The translations under genes and the position numbers were made by a program. Source: Robiginitomaculum sp. (GTDB taxonomy: Bacteria; Pseudomonadota; Alphaproteobacteria; Caulobacterales; Maricaulaceae). Taken from it: a stretch of DNA of 64,000 nucleotides. Shown piece after piece: positions 8,432 to 16,355 of this stretch; the stretch's first letter is position 1, and each line of letters opens with the position of its first letter. The notes beneath the pieces were generated by a model. It was not told the DNA's origin. It did not search any database and saw only the letters and a list, made by a program, of their open reading frames with translations. The DNA is taken from assembly GCA_021776525.1 (NCBI GenBank), contig JAJFFT010000001.1:186001-250000 (forward strand), written 5' to 3'.

Positions 8432-9168
8432 TTTACGTCTCCGCTCAAGGGGTAATGCAGACGGGGCAGCAAGTCGTTTGACGGCCCACTTGCGTCATTG
8501 GCACAATGTTGGTGAACGATAGGCAATAAACGGCACCCGGCTTGAATATCTCCAAAGAGAACCTGGGGGGAGGTGTCGTAATAGCTGCCCCAACCGGCAC
8601 CTTGGTCCGGCAAGCGGTTCTTGTCGGCAGCCGTAAGATGTTGCGGGTTGAGGCCAAGCTGTCCAAAGAACCGTTTAAGAACGCGTGTGCCAGTGATCGT
8701 GGCATAGTGCAGGCCTTGTGCTTTCAGATAGTCAGCAAGGACCATGAACAAAAAGAATGTGGCACCGTGGCCTTGCGAGGCCAGGCTGCCCAGTTCTGCA
8801 ATGGCTGACCTCTCAACGGTTTTACCAAGTGTCGCGCTAATGTCCTGCTCAATTGAGCGATCAAGATAATGCTCAAGAAACAGCGGCGCATCTTTGGCCA
8901 GACGAAACCCGATGGCAGCCTGAATGTTGCCTTGTGCATCGCGGGCGCTCATCAGATAAGGATAATGGGTATCCAACTTCGCCCCGTATTCTTCTGCGTA
9001 AACCTGCTCGATAAAGGTTTCGACGCGCTTCCGCTCAGGCATATAATGGCGGGTCAGGGAAATAATCGCAGGGGTTACAGAGCTGAAACGTCCAACCGTT
9101 TCACGGTTGATCAGGACCTGTCCGTTGTGTTGTCCGTCATTACTGATGTTGACTGCTAGAATACTCAC
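8428..9168 (-). CDS. Thermostable-hemolysin family protein (GNAT-like acyltransferase)
   Basis: 246 residues. The sequence follows the T-hemolysin (PF12261) pattern: IEQVYAEEYGA (53-63), HYPYLMSA (68-75), A-I-G-F-R (85-89), PLFLEHYLD (95-103), IEQDI, then IAELGSLAS (123-131) and ITGTRVLKRFFGQLGL. Despite its name, this family is related in fold to GNAT and autoinducer-synthase-like acyltransferases and is often found beside an AMP-ligase and oxygenase, so a biosynthetic acyl-transfer role is more likely than lysis; that is inference. It heads the minus-strand operon; the next gene starts within its stop codon (ATGA, 8428-8431). Divergent from the ECF sigma gene, with a promoter-like motif between them. 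Confidence 0.75.
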   Translation of the reverse strand: MSILAVNISNDGQHNGQVLINRETVGRFSSVTPAIISLTRHYMPERKRVETFIEQVYAEEYGAKLDTHYPYLMSARDAQGNIQAAIGFRLAKDAPLFLEHYLDRSIEQDISATLGKTVERSAIAELGSLASQGHGATFFLFMVLADYLKAQGLHYATITGTRVLKRFFGQLGLNPQHLTAADKNRLPDQGAGWGSYYDTSPQVLFGDIQAGCRLLPIVHQHCANDASGPSNDLLPRLHYPLSGDVK

Positions 9169-9221
9169 GACTGTTCCTCGGGCTCAAAATGCAGGCCATA
9201 ATTAGCCGCTCATACGGGGAA

Positions 9222-9248
9222 GACGTTGTGCCGGTGGTTCATCCTCTA
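9222..9248 (-). promoter_or_regulatory. Candidate ECF sigma promoter, site D (divergent)
   Basis: On the minus strand: TAGAGG (9248-9243), 17 bases, CGTC (9225-9222). This matches the shared TGGAGG-N17-CGTC motif with one mismatch in the first box and identical spacing, but lacks the AATG extension after CGTC seen at sites B and C. It is 53 bases before the ATG of the thermostable-hemolysin operon (9168). Weaker than the other three sites. Confidence 0.4.
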
Positions 9249-9282
9249 TTGCCAGCTGAAATTTTTTGATGATACTTGCAAA

Positions 9283-9804
9283 ATGACTGCTGATCTCAAT
9301 ACCGTTTATATGGAACAGAGGGCCAATATACGCCGGTTTCTGGCGGTCCGTTTGCGTGATGATGCAACAGCAGAGGATGTTTTGCAGGACCTTTGGGTCA
9401 AAGTCAGCAAGACCACACCCACCGAGCCAGTGGATAATCCGGTCAGTTACCTTTTTACAATGGCCAGTCGTATGTCCATTGATCATATTCGCCAGCACCA
9501 GCGCCGCGTGCGCCGCGATGAAAAGTGGACTGACGAAAGTACTGAAAAAGTCGGCGGCTATACAACCAGCTATGAAGAAGATGGCGAAGAGCGGTTGTTA
9601 CGTAAAGAACGTATTGCCGAGGTTCGGGCCGCGATTGATACTTTGCCACCCAAAGCCAAGGCCGCCTTTGTTTTGCATCGCATGAAGGGCATGCCCCACA
9701 AACAGGTCGCAGCAGAGCTGGGTATATCGGTCAGTACGGTCGAGAAACATATTATCCGCGCCATGCGCGAATTACGCCTGATTTTGAAGGAATCCGACCC
9801 TTAA
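9283..9804 (+). CDS. ECF sigma-70 factor, FecI type
   Basis: 173 residues from the ATG at 9283; the in-frame ATG at 9226 would add an unrelated leader. Region 2 spans about 10-75 with the DDATAEDVLQDLWVKV helix and YLFTMASRMSIDHIR; region 4 spans about 115-165 with LPPKAKAAFVLHRMKG, then a helix-turn-helix HKQVAAELGISVSTVEKHI. It is followed by FecR and a TonB receptor with an N-terminal signalling domain, the standard cell-surface-signalling arrangement in which an external ligand bound at the receptor releases sigma activity. Likely targets are the genes with the TGGAGG-N17-CGTC motif. No copy of the motif is visible before this gene itself. Confidence 0.9.
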   Translation: MTADLNTVYMEQRANIRRFLAVRLRDDATAEDVLQDLWVKVSKTTPTEPVDNPVSYLFTMASRMSIDHIRQHQRRVRRDEKWTDESTEKVGGYTTSYEEDGEERLLRKERIAEVRAAIDTLPPKAKAAFVLHRMKGMPHKQVAAELGISVSTVEKHIIRAMRELRLILKESDP

Positions 9805-9830
9805 AGACCCGTGCATATATAGAGAGTAAA

Positions 9831-9849
9831 AGTTTTTTGAACAAAAACT
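9831..9849. promoter_or_regulatory. Small inverted repeat between sigma and fecR genes
   Basis: A 7-base perfect inverted repeat AGTTTTT / AAAAACT (9831-9837, 9843-9849) with a five-base spacer. Its right arm touches the first base of the TGGAGG box of site B. It could be an operator or a weak attenuator between the sigma gene and fecR. It is AT-only apart from one pair, so it may be chance. Confidence 0.3.
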
Positions 9850-9879
9850 GGAGGAATTGCCCGGACGGTGGCGTCAATG
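9849..9879 (+). promoter_or_regulatory. Predicted ECF sigma promoter, site B
   Basis: TGGAGG at 9849-9854, 17 bases, then CGTCAATG at 9872-9879, 23 bases before the fecR ATG at 9903. The placement supports 9903 rather than 9837 as the fecR start, since 9837 would put the promoter inside the gene. It would give the sigma factor its own control over fecR and the receptor, as in other FecIR systems. Confidence 0.6.
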
Positions 9880-9902
9880 GGGTGAGACACGAGAAAGAAG
9901 CC

Positions 9903-10961
9903 ATGAACAATACGCCAAATAACGGCGCTTATAGCGCACTGGAAGACACAGCCCTCGAATGGCATGTGCGCCTGCATGGCGGCATGGCCACCGAAGCAGA
10001 TTGGCTGGCCTTTACAGATTGGCTTGAGGCCGACCCCACGCATAATGACGCCTATGATACGGTTGTTATGACATGGGCTGTGGCTGAGGACATGGATGAA
10101 GAGTTTACACCAGAAGATAATGTGAAGGCCGCCCCAACCGGGCAGGTCATCGCTTTTCCCATGGGCAAAATCCGCAAGGCCGTCACCTCCCGGCCTTGGG
10201 CATTTGGCGGTGGGTTTGGTGCAGCGATTGCTGCCACATTATTACTTTTGGTCGCCCCGGTGTTTTTGGCACAAAACACGCCTGCCGGCGAGATGATCTA
10301 TGCCACTAAGATTGGTGAACAGCGGACGATTACGCTGGCCGATGGCAGCACGGTCTTGCTCAACACCGGGACATCTATTGCGGTCAATATGGATAAAACC
10401 AGCCGCCATATCGAACTGCGTCAAGGCGAAGCCTTTTTCACGGTCAAACATGAAAAATCGCGCTCGTTCGTCGTCGCGGCAAATTCCTTGAATATCAGGG
10501 ATATTGGCACACGCTTTGATGTGCGCCTGAGTACTGATGGCGCGCGGGTCTCTGTGACCGAAGGTATTGTTGAAGTTAAACCACTGGGAACACAGGCCGA
10601 TATGCAGGTGGATGCACCGCAGACTGTGCGTCTGGTCCAAGGACAACAAGCCATACACCAACGCGATAGGGCACTTGTTGTTCAGGGCTTTGACACGACA
10701 GAGTTGATGTCCTGGCAAGATGGGTATCTGGTTTTTGAAAACGATAATCTTGCCACTGTTGTGGATGAGCTTAATCGTTACTTCCCAAAACAAATCAGCA
10801 TTGCTGATGATGATGTTGCAGCACTACAATTTTCGGGAATTTTACAGATCGCAGATCAAAACCGTGCCATACAAGACTTGACACAGTTTTTATCTTTGGC
10901 TGCGCTGCAGACCGATGCGCATATCGTTTTGCGTCGCAATGATGCAGTTCAAAGTCATTAA
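9903..10961 (+). CDS. FecR-family anti-sigma/signal transducer
   Basis: 352 residues from the ATG at 9903. Cytoplasmic N-terminal domain (DUF4880-like) with ALEWHVRLHGG, W-L-A-F-x-D-W-L and PTHNDAYD; one membrane helix (about residues 88-112, rich in Ala/Leu); then the periplasmic FecR domain with IGEQRTITLADGSTVLLNTGT and RHIELRQGEAFFTVKH; and a C-terminal domain (DUF4974-like) with LATVVDELNRYFPKQISI. The protein should hold the sigma factor and relay the receptor signal across the inner membrane. It is 98 bases after the sigma gene and 23 bases before the receptor gene. Confidence 0.9.
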   Translation: MNNTPNNGAYSALEDTALEWHVRLHGGMATEADWLAFTDWLEADPTHNDAYDTVVMTWAVAEDMDEEFTPEDNVKAAPTGQVIAFPMGKIRKAVTSRPWAFGGGFGAAIAATLLLLVAPVFLAQNTPAGEMIYATKIGEQRTITLADGSTVLLNTGTSIAVNMDKTSRHIELRQGEAFFTVKHEKSRSFVVAANSLNIRDIGTRFDVRLSTDGARVSVTEGIVEVKPLGTQADMQVDAPQTVRLVQGQQAIHQRDRALVVQGFDTTELMSWQDGYLVFENDNLATVVDELNRYFPKQISIADDDVAALQFSGILQIADQNRAIQDLTQFLSLAALQTDAHIVLRRNDAVQSH

Positions 10962-10984
10962 CCCCCTACAGGCTATTGTGTTTT

Positions 10985-13483
10985 ATGTTTGCCAAGCTCC
11001 CCACTGCAAAGCGACTGTCAAAGCTGTGCTTGCATGCCAGCATAGGGGTATTGTTGTGTTGTGCCGGGGCTGCACAAGCAGAACATGCGGACGCCAAGAA
11101 AACCTATATTGTTGATCTGCCCCGGCTCAGCCTTGATCGTTCGCTTACGCAGCTGGCGCGACAGACACACATCTCTGTTGATTTTTCTTCGTCAGACCTG
11201 AAACACGTCAACAGCAAACCCATATTGGGTCTGTACACACTTGAAGAAGCTCTTGGTGTCGTCCTGAAGGGCAGCCAGTATAGCTATCAAAAGGTTGGTA
11301 CGGGCGCGTACCGCATCATACCGGCGCCTGTTGTGACGCCGACGCCAGATAAAAAACACCAAAAACGCAAAGCGGCATCAACGCCTTTATCCAGTGATGT
11401 CATTATTGTTCGGGCTACAAAACGGGCCGGGGTCGCATCCCGTTTGCCGATGAGCCTAAGCGTTATGGACAGTGAACAGCTGGATGTGTTGGGTATAACC
11501 GACACCAATGCACTGGCACTTCATACTGCGGGCATGTCATCGACCAATTTGGGTCCAAGCCGTAATAAAATATTTATCCGGGGTATTTCTGACGGCAGTT
11601 TTACCGGGCGCCAACAGGCCACCATCGGTGCTTATCTTGATAATATCCGCCTTAATTATAACGAGCCTGACCCTTATCTTCAGCTTGATGATGTGGACCA
11701 TGTCGAGGTTCTGCGCGGTCCCCAAGGCACGCTCTATGGGGCTGGGTCATTGGGTGGACTTTATCGGGTGATTACCAATGCGCCTGACCTGGAAACATAC
11801 TCTGCCAAGGTGAGCCTGGGTGTCTCCCAAACCAAAAATGGCGGGCAGAACGGACGTGTCAGCGCGACGATCAATATGCCGCTGGTCGAGGATAAGCTGG
11901 CCTTTCGCATAACCGGTTATCTGGATCATTCCGCAGGCTATATTGATGATATTCAGCTGGGCTTGAAAAACGTTAACACCACGGATGTGTTTGGTACGCG
12001 TGCTCGAATTTTGCTGAATGTTGGTGAGAGCTGGGAGGTCAATGCCGGGCTTAACTTCCAGGATGTGATCTCTGACGATACGCAATATTTTCTGAGCCAG
12101 CTTGGATCATATCAGCGGTCAAATTTTGTTCGTGAACCTCATGAGGACGATTACATCAACCCTTATGCCGAGGTCAAAGGGCGTTTTGGCTGGGGCGAAG
12201 TCGTCACGTCGACGGCCTTTGTGCACCGCTCTATTGGTGATCAGATTGATGCGTCATTGGCGGTTCCGCTGTTGGCGCCGTTGCCGGTTACGCCCAGCGG
12301 GTTTAATCGTGAACGTAAAATCAGCATGATTACCAATGAAACGCGTCTGGTGTCCCGGCTTGGAGGCAATCTGGATTGGCTCGTTGGTGCCTTTGTTTCA
12401 CAGCGCCGCGAAAATTTTACGTCAAAACTGACGATTCCCAATTCCAGCGCCCTGCTTCCGGGCGGGGACCGTAATGGGGATGTCGCCTTTAGTGAGGCCC
12501 GCAAGGAGCGCACAAACGAAGTTGCATTTTTCGGTGAAACCACATGGCACCTCCCTTTTGATGTTGATCTGACCGGTGGTTTGCGCTGGTTTCTCTCCGA
12601 CGAACATACCCGGGCCAATATTGACGGCTCCCTGGGTACGGCCTCTGTGACACGGCTCGGTCAAAGCCGGGATTCTGGTTATACGCCCAAAGCTGTTCTC
12701 AGTTACCAGTATAATGACCACACCTTGCTTTATGGTCAGGTGTCGCAGGGTTACCGTGTTGGCGGGATCAATCTGAACAGCCCGGACAGCGTTTTCTTTG
12801 AGGTTGAAGAAGGTGATGAGGGCGATGGTAGCGACCAGATCTTTGAACCTGACAAATTGACCATGTACGAGGTAGGCGGAAAGTTTTCATTTTTGAACGA
12901 CAAGCTGCAAATTCATGTCGCTGCCTTTACGTTCAAATGGAATGACATCCAAACCGACCAGATCTTGCCAGATGGCTTTACCTTTATTTTGAATGCCGGA
13001 TATGTGCGCAGCCGTGGTGTGGATATGGATATTTTATTTGAGCCATTTTCGGGCTTTACGCTTGATGCAAACTTATCATTTAATGATCCGGATCTGGTTA
13101 TTGCCAATCCCTTTTTAGGGTCGCAGGTCAATGATCACTTGCCGGGTATTCCAACATTAGCCGGCGGGTTGATCGCCGAATATAATTGGGATGCCGGGCA
13201 TGGTCGGCAATGGTATCTGAGTGGGGATTATACCTATACAGGGACGTCGCAACTGACCTTTGCCAGTGTTGATAATCGTGATGCAGAGCAATCCAATATT
13301 ATCAATTTTCGCCTCGCTCTTGAACAACCTGGACGTTGGCAAGTGACGGCTTATGCGCGCAATATTCTAAACGAAAAAGCCAATACCTTTGCTTTTGGCA
13401 ACCCCTTTAGCTTTCGTCAAAGCACTCACCACACCCCCCCGGTTCCCCTAACAGTCGGCGTTTCCTTCAAAAAACATTTCTGA
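10985..13483 (+). CDS. TonB-dependent outer-membrane receptor with STN signalling domain
   Basis: 832 residues from the ATG at 10985 (a TTG at 10976 is less likely). Signal peptide ends at about AAQA. Residues about 40-105 form a secretin/TonB short N-terminal (STN) domain (DLPRLSLDRSLTQLARQTHI...), the part that contacts FecR. The plug domain follows, with I-F-I-R-G-I, VEVLRGPQGTLYGAGSLGG and YRVITNAPDL, then a 22-strand-type barrel ending in VGVSFKKHF with the terminal Phe. Ligand is unknown: FecIR-linked receptors usually take up iron chelates, but the regulon proposed here (porin, lipoprotein, biosynthetic enzymes) leaves room for another ligand. A weak hairpin lies just after the stop. 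Confidence 0.9.
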   Translation: MFAKLPTAKRLSKLCLHASIGVLLCCAGAAQAEHADAKKTYIVDLPRLSLDRSLTQLARQTHISVDFSSSDLKHVNSKPILGLYTLEEALGVVLKGSQYSYQKVGTGAYRIIPAPVVTPTPDKKHQKRKAASTPLSSDVIIVRATKRAGVASRLPMSLSVMDSEQLDVLGITDTNALALHTAGMSSTNLGPSRNKIFIRGISDGSFTGRQQATIGAYLDNIRLNYNEPDPYLQLDDVDHVEVLRGPQGTLYGAGSLGGLYRVITNAPDLETYSAKVSLGVSQTKNGGQNGRVSATINMPLVEDKLAFRITGYLDHSAGYIDDIQLGLKNVNTTDVFGTRARILLNVGESWEVNAGLNFQDVISDDTQYFLSQLGSYQRSNFVREPHEDDYINPYAEVKGRFGWGEVVTSTAFVHRSIGDQIDASLAVPLLAPLPVTPSGFNRERKISMITNETRLVSRLGGNLDWLVGAFVSQRRENFTSKLTIPNSSALLPGGDRNGDVAFSEARKERTNEVAFFGETTWHLPFDVDLTGGLRWFLSDEHTRANIDGSLGTASVTRLGQSRDSGYTPKAVLSYQYNDHTLLYGQVSQGYRVGGINLNSPDSVFFEVEEGDEGDGSDQIFEPDKLTMYEVGGKFSFLNDKLQIHVAAFTFKWNDIQTDQILPDGFTFILNAGYVRSRGVDMDILFEPFSGFTLDANLSFNDPDLVIANPFLGSQVNDHLPGIPTLAGGLIAEYNWDAGHGRQWYLSGDYTYTGTSQLTFASVDNRDAEQSNIINFRLALEQPGRWQVTAYARNILNEKANTFAFGNPFSFRQSTHHTPPVPLTVGVSFKKHF

Positions 13484-13484
13484 C

Positions 13485-13507
13485 GGCCACCCTGGCCCCG
13501 GTTTTTT
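13485..13507 (+). terminator. Possible terminator after the TonB receptor gene
   Basis: GGCCA-CCC-TGGCC hairpin (13485-13497) followed by CCGG and a run of six T (13502-13507). The stem is only five pairs and is separated from the T run, so this is tentative. Confidence 0.4.
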
Positions 13508-13704
13508 GGTGTTTCAGAATTGCTCTGATTGTCCCAAAGCTGATCGCGCGGATAACAGGTTCATGTGTCGTTCAACATTTCATAATATATTGATTTATAT
13601 GCGATTTTAGTTTCGTTCGCAGCATCAATTGGCTTGTTTCTGGCTGGATAATTTGCCAGATTTTATGCCCCCACAACTCTGATATCAGAAAATTCATATC
13701 CGAC

Positions 13705-13735
13705 TGGAGGTTCTTCCTGTGCAGTGACGTCAATG
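13705..13735 (+). promoter_or_regulatory. Predicted ECF sigma promoter, site C
   Basis: TGGAGG at 13705-13710, 17 bases, then CGTCAATG at 13728-13735, 43 bases before the ATG at 13779. The two boxes are identical to those of site B. The rest of the 13508-13704 gap shows no gene and is AT-rich. Confidence 0.6.
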
Positions 13736-13778
13736 TATTGAACGGCATGGTGCCTAAAACGAAGGAATGGAGATTAAG

Positions 13779-15914
13779 ATGGTATCTCGGAAAGTATTAT
13801 TGCTCAGTGCAGCCTCATTGTCTGTGATGTGCACATCCACTATGGCCCTTGCTGGCCCAGCACTTCAGGCTGCGGTTCTGCCGTCCAGTCGCTCAACGTC
13901 AATCGACACGCCGGTGACAATTTTTGCCAGCATGATCAATGGTGGCGACAGCATTGCACGCTCATGCGGCATCAGTCTGCGTAGAGCGGGGCTGCCGGTT
14001 GATATTTCTTACCAGGCCATGCAAGGGGATAATGCCACACCGGCCGCCAGTGCCGACACACCCGTTGATATTGAAGCCGGTGCGGCACAGGCTTTTGTTG
14101 TGACCTTTACAGCGAACGCTCCCGTCGCAGCGGGCACGCTGCGCCTGACATATGCCTGTTCAGATGATGCGGGTGCGCAAGTCGAAGCGCCCGTAGTTGA
14201 TGGTGTAAACGCTTTGTCTTTCTCTGCGTCTGCCACGCCCTCACCTGATGTTCTGACGATTGCACAATCCCCAAGTGGCGATGGTTATATCCGCATTCCA
14301 ACGGCTGGCGGTGCCGAAGCCATGGCAATTTCAGCTGTGAATATTGGTGTTGGCACCAATGGTAAGGCCGAAGAAGCTGATCTGATTGCTATGCCTGATA
14401 CGGGCGGTGTTGCCTTGCCGATCAATCTCTTTGTTTGCGAAACTAATGCAGTCACGGGTGCCTGTCTTGATACCCCCTCTACATTTGTGCATACCAAAAT
14501 TGGTGCTGCTCCGAAAAGCTATACTGTGTTTGCGAATGCAGACGCCGAAGCCGGCATTCCCGATTTCCCGGACCTCTCTCGCGTTTATTTGCGCTTTTAT
14601 GAAGAAGATTCAGCCCAAAGCTCAGTCCGTGGCCAAGGTCGCGGGGCTTCAGGCCTGGCCGTTACAGCGCCTTCCGCCGCAGCCTCTTCGCCTTCTTCCT
14701 CAACCCTGCCTGAAGGGGTTTGGGAAGCGCGCTTTAACAGTGGCAATGGCAGCTATCATGAGGGCCTTTTGTTTGTCTCTTCTACGGGCTCGGTAAATGC
14801 CATTGTTTACAGCGATAGTGATAACGATCGCAATCGCAACGGTAATGACCGCAATGGTAATAATGATTGTAATGGCGGCGACGATAATGGTCGCAACGAC
14901 AATGATCACAACGGAACCGGTAATAACGATAGCAATAGCGGCGATGATAACGGCCGTAACGGTAACGACAATGATCACAACGGCAATGGTGATAACCAAT
15001 GCGACGGTGGTGATAATAATGGCCGTAACGGTAACGACAATGATCACAATGGAACCGGTGATAATGATCGTAATGGCGGCGATGATAACGGCCGTAACGG
15101 TAACGACAATGATCACAATGGAACCGGTAATAACGATAGCAATAGCGGTGACGATAATGGCCGTAACGGTAACGACAATGATCACAACGGAACCGGTGAT
15201 AACGATCGTAATGGCGGCGACGATAATGACCGTAACGGTAACGACAATGATCACAATGGAACCGGTGATAATGACCGTAATGGCGGTGACGATAACGGTC
15301 GTCGTGGCTCCTCCGCTACTCTGTTGTCAGGAACGATCAGCACCGATGGTTCTGATGGGTGGACAGCCTCTACAGCGGTCCTCGACCTGGCCGGTAACAC
15401 TGGCGGTGTTTCCTACCAATTGGGCGGCAATTGGGAAGCCAAAAGCTTCACGACGGGCACTTATGTTCCTGCGACAAGCGCCAGTGCAGCCTCTATCGGT
15501 AACGGGTCTTTACGGGCCGCCTTCTCGCGGGATTATGACCGCGTTACATCAGTGGCCACTCTTGGTGGCAGCTTTGATTTCTATGATGGCAGAAAAGACG
15601 TTGGCAATCTGACGGTGTCCAGCAATGGAGACTTCAGCGGGACATACAGCGTCCCCGGTTCAACACAAACCTGCAACGTTTCAGGTGGCTTTACCTCAAC
15701 CAACGTCAGTACCAATCTCTATGAAGTAACGCTTTCTTTGCAAAACTGTAGCGCCGCCGGTAGCTATAATGGCATGGCGACTTTGCGGGCTGAAGATGAT
15801 GACAGAAGCTCTGCTGTCAATCCGATCCTGGGGATGGCGATGACCGCAGACAATAACAGCGGTATTGTACTCGACCTCTTCCCAAAAGGTCATGTACGTG
15901 ACGACGATCGGTAA
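13779..15914 (+). CDS. Secreted protein with 23-residue Asn/Asp-rich tandem repeats
   Basis: 711 residues. The start at 13779 has GGAG six bases upstream; an in-frame ATG 12 bases earlier has its AAGGA directly abutting. Signal peptide (KVLLLSAASLSVMCTSTMALA). The N-terminal region (about 25-340) has beta-sandwich-like composition with SRSTSIDTPVTIFASMINGG and paired Cys. A low-complexity block, then six tandem repeats of consensus NGRNGNDNDHNGTGDNDRN plus GGDD (about residues 345-505), which resemble calcium-binding Asp/Asn-rich repeats in composition but not any exact motif I know. The C-terminal region (about 510-711) is Gly/Ser/Thr-rich beta-type with two Cys. A surface or extracellular adhesin-like protein is plausible. 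It is preceded by promoter site C, so it may be ECF-controlled. Strong terminator follows. Confidence 0.75.
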   Translation: MVSRKVLLLSAASLSVMCTSTMALAGPALQAAVLPSSRSTSIDTPVTIFASMINGGDSIARSCGISLRRAGLPVDISYQAMQGDNATPAASADTPVDIEAGAAQAFVVTFTANAPVAAGTLRLTYACSDDAGAQVEAPVVDGVNALSFSASATPSPDVLTIAQSPSGDGYIRIPTAGGAEAMAISAVNIGVGTNGKAEEADLIAMPDTGGVALPINLFVCETNAVTGACLDTPSTFVHTKIGAAPKSYTVFANADAEAGIPDFPDLSRVYLRFYEEDSAQSSVRGQGRGASGLAVTAPSAAASSPSSSTLPEGVWEARFNSGNGSYHEGLLFVSSTGSVNAIVYSDSDNDRNRNGNDRNGNNDCNGGDDNGRNDNDHNGTGNNDSNSGDDNGRNGNDNDHNGNGDNQCDGGDNNGRNGNDNDHNGTGDNDRNGGDDNGRNGNDNDHNGTGNNDSNSGDDNGRNGNDNDHNGTGDNDRNGGDDNDRNGNDNDHNGTGDNDRNGGDDNGRRGSSATLLSGTISTDGSDGWTASTAVLDLAGNTGGVSYQLGGNWEAKSFTTGTYVPATSASAASIGNGSLRAAFSRDYDRVTSVATLGGSFDFYDGRKDVGNLTVSSNGDFSGTYSVPGSTQTCNVSGGFTSTNVSTNLYEVTLSLQNCSAAGSYNGMATLRAEDDDRSSAVNPILGMAMTADNNSGIVLDLFPKGHVRDDDR
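14886..15293 (+). repeat. Six tandem 69-base coding repeats (one shortened)
   Basis: Units of 69 bases (23 codons), the first lacking two codons: 14886-14948, then five full units ending at 15293. Units 3 and 5 encode identical residues and unit 4 differs at three positions. Synonymous differences between units show that they are not all recent copies. Because 69 is a multiple of three, other frames also stay open through the array. Confidence 0.9.
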
Positions 15915-15939
15915 AATGCACCCCATTTGATCGATCATG

Positions 15940-15978
15940 CTCGCGGCGGAATGGTAATGGTTCCGCCGCGAGTTTTTT
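15940..15978 (+). terminator. Rho-independent terminator of the Asn/Asp-repeat gene
   Basis: A 12-base perfect stem (15940-15951 with 15961-15972, CTCGCGGCGGAA / TTCCGCCGCGAG), a nine-base loop, then six T. It starts 25 bases after the stop codon. Confidence 0.92.
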
Positions 15979-16355
15979 ATGGGGCAGACATTCTGACCGT
16001 AGTGGCGAGGCTTTCCGCTGATGGTATTATCTCGGTGCCTTCTGGCTGGATCAGCTTTATGAGCGTATCTGCCACCAATATTGGTGCCGGTGATGCATCA
16101 GCTTGAATCACGCCACTTGGAACAGCCCCAGTAACAACGGTCATTGGTAAGACCCCGCATTTCTTTGCAGTGTATGTCAGTGACCAACCCACAGGTGCCT
16201 CTGATTGTACTCTTTAAAAAATTAACAGGGAAACCCTTAAAAAGCACAGAGACTGAGCACTAACTGAATGGCGCAGACTTGTATTGTAGTCTACTGGGAT
16301 GGGGAATTTTCAGATTTCAGTTGTTTTACAACAACAATGTCCCCAAAGGTTACCA
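15979..16355. other. Intergenic stretch without a supported gene
   Basis: About 375 bases between the terminator and the helicase gene. A 71-codon minus-strand frame (15977-16192) is open but has no ribosome site or recognisable motif. An AT-rich stretch at 16210-16350 probably holds the helicase promoter; AAAGG at 16345-16349 is the helicase ribosome site. Confidence 0.5.

Noticed and set aside
8428-9168. Reading the T-hemolysin-family gene as a toxin
   Set aside because: The family name is historical; the fold is GNAT-like and the gene sits in an enzyme operon without a secretion signal.
14700-15254. Minus-strand 184-codon frame with hydrophobic Ile/Val/Thr repeats across the Asn/Asp repeat array
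   Set aside because: It is a shadow: the 69-base repeat is a multiple of three, so every frame without a stop in one unit stays open. No ribosome site or start.
14797-15612. Plus-strand 271-codon frame (Ile/Met/Thr repeats) over the same array
   Set aside because: Same cause; overlaps the real gene whose signal peptide and flanking domains are coherent.
15977-16192. 71-codon minus-strand frame after the repeat gene
   Set aside because: Overlaps the terminator's T tract, no ribosome site and no recognisable motif.
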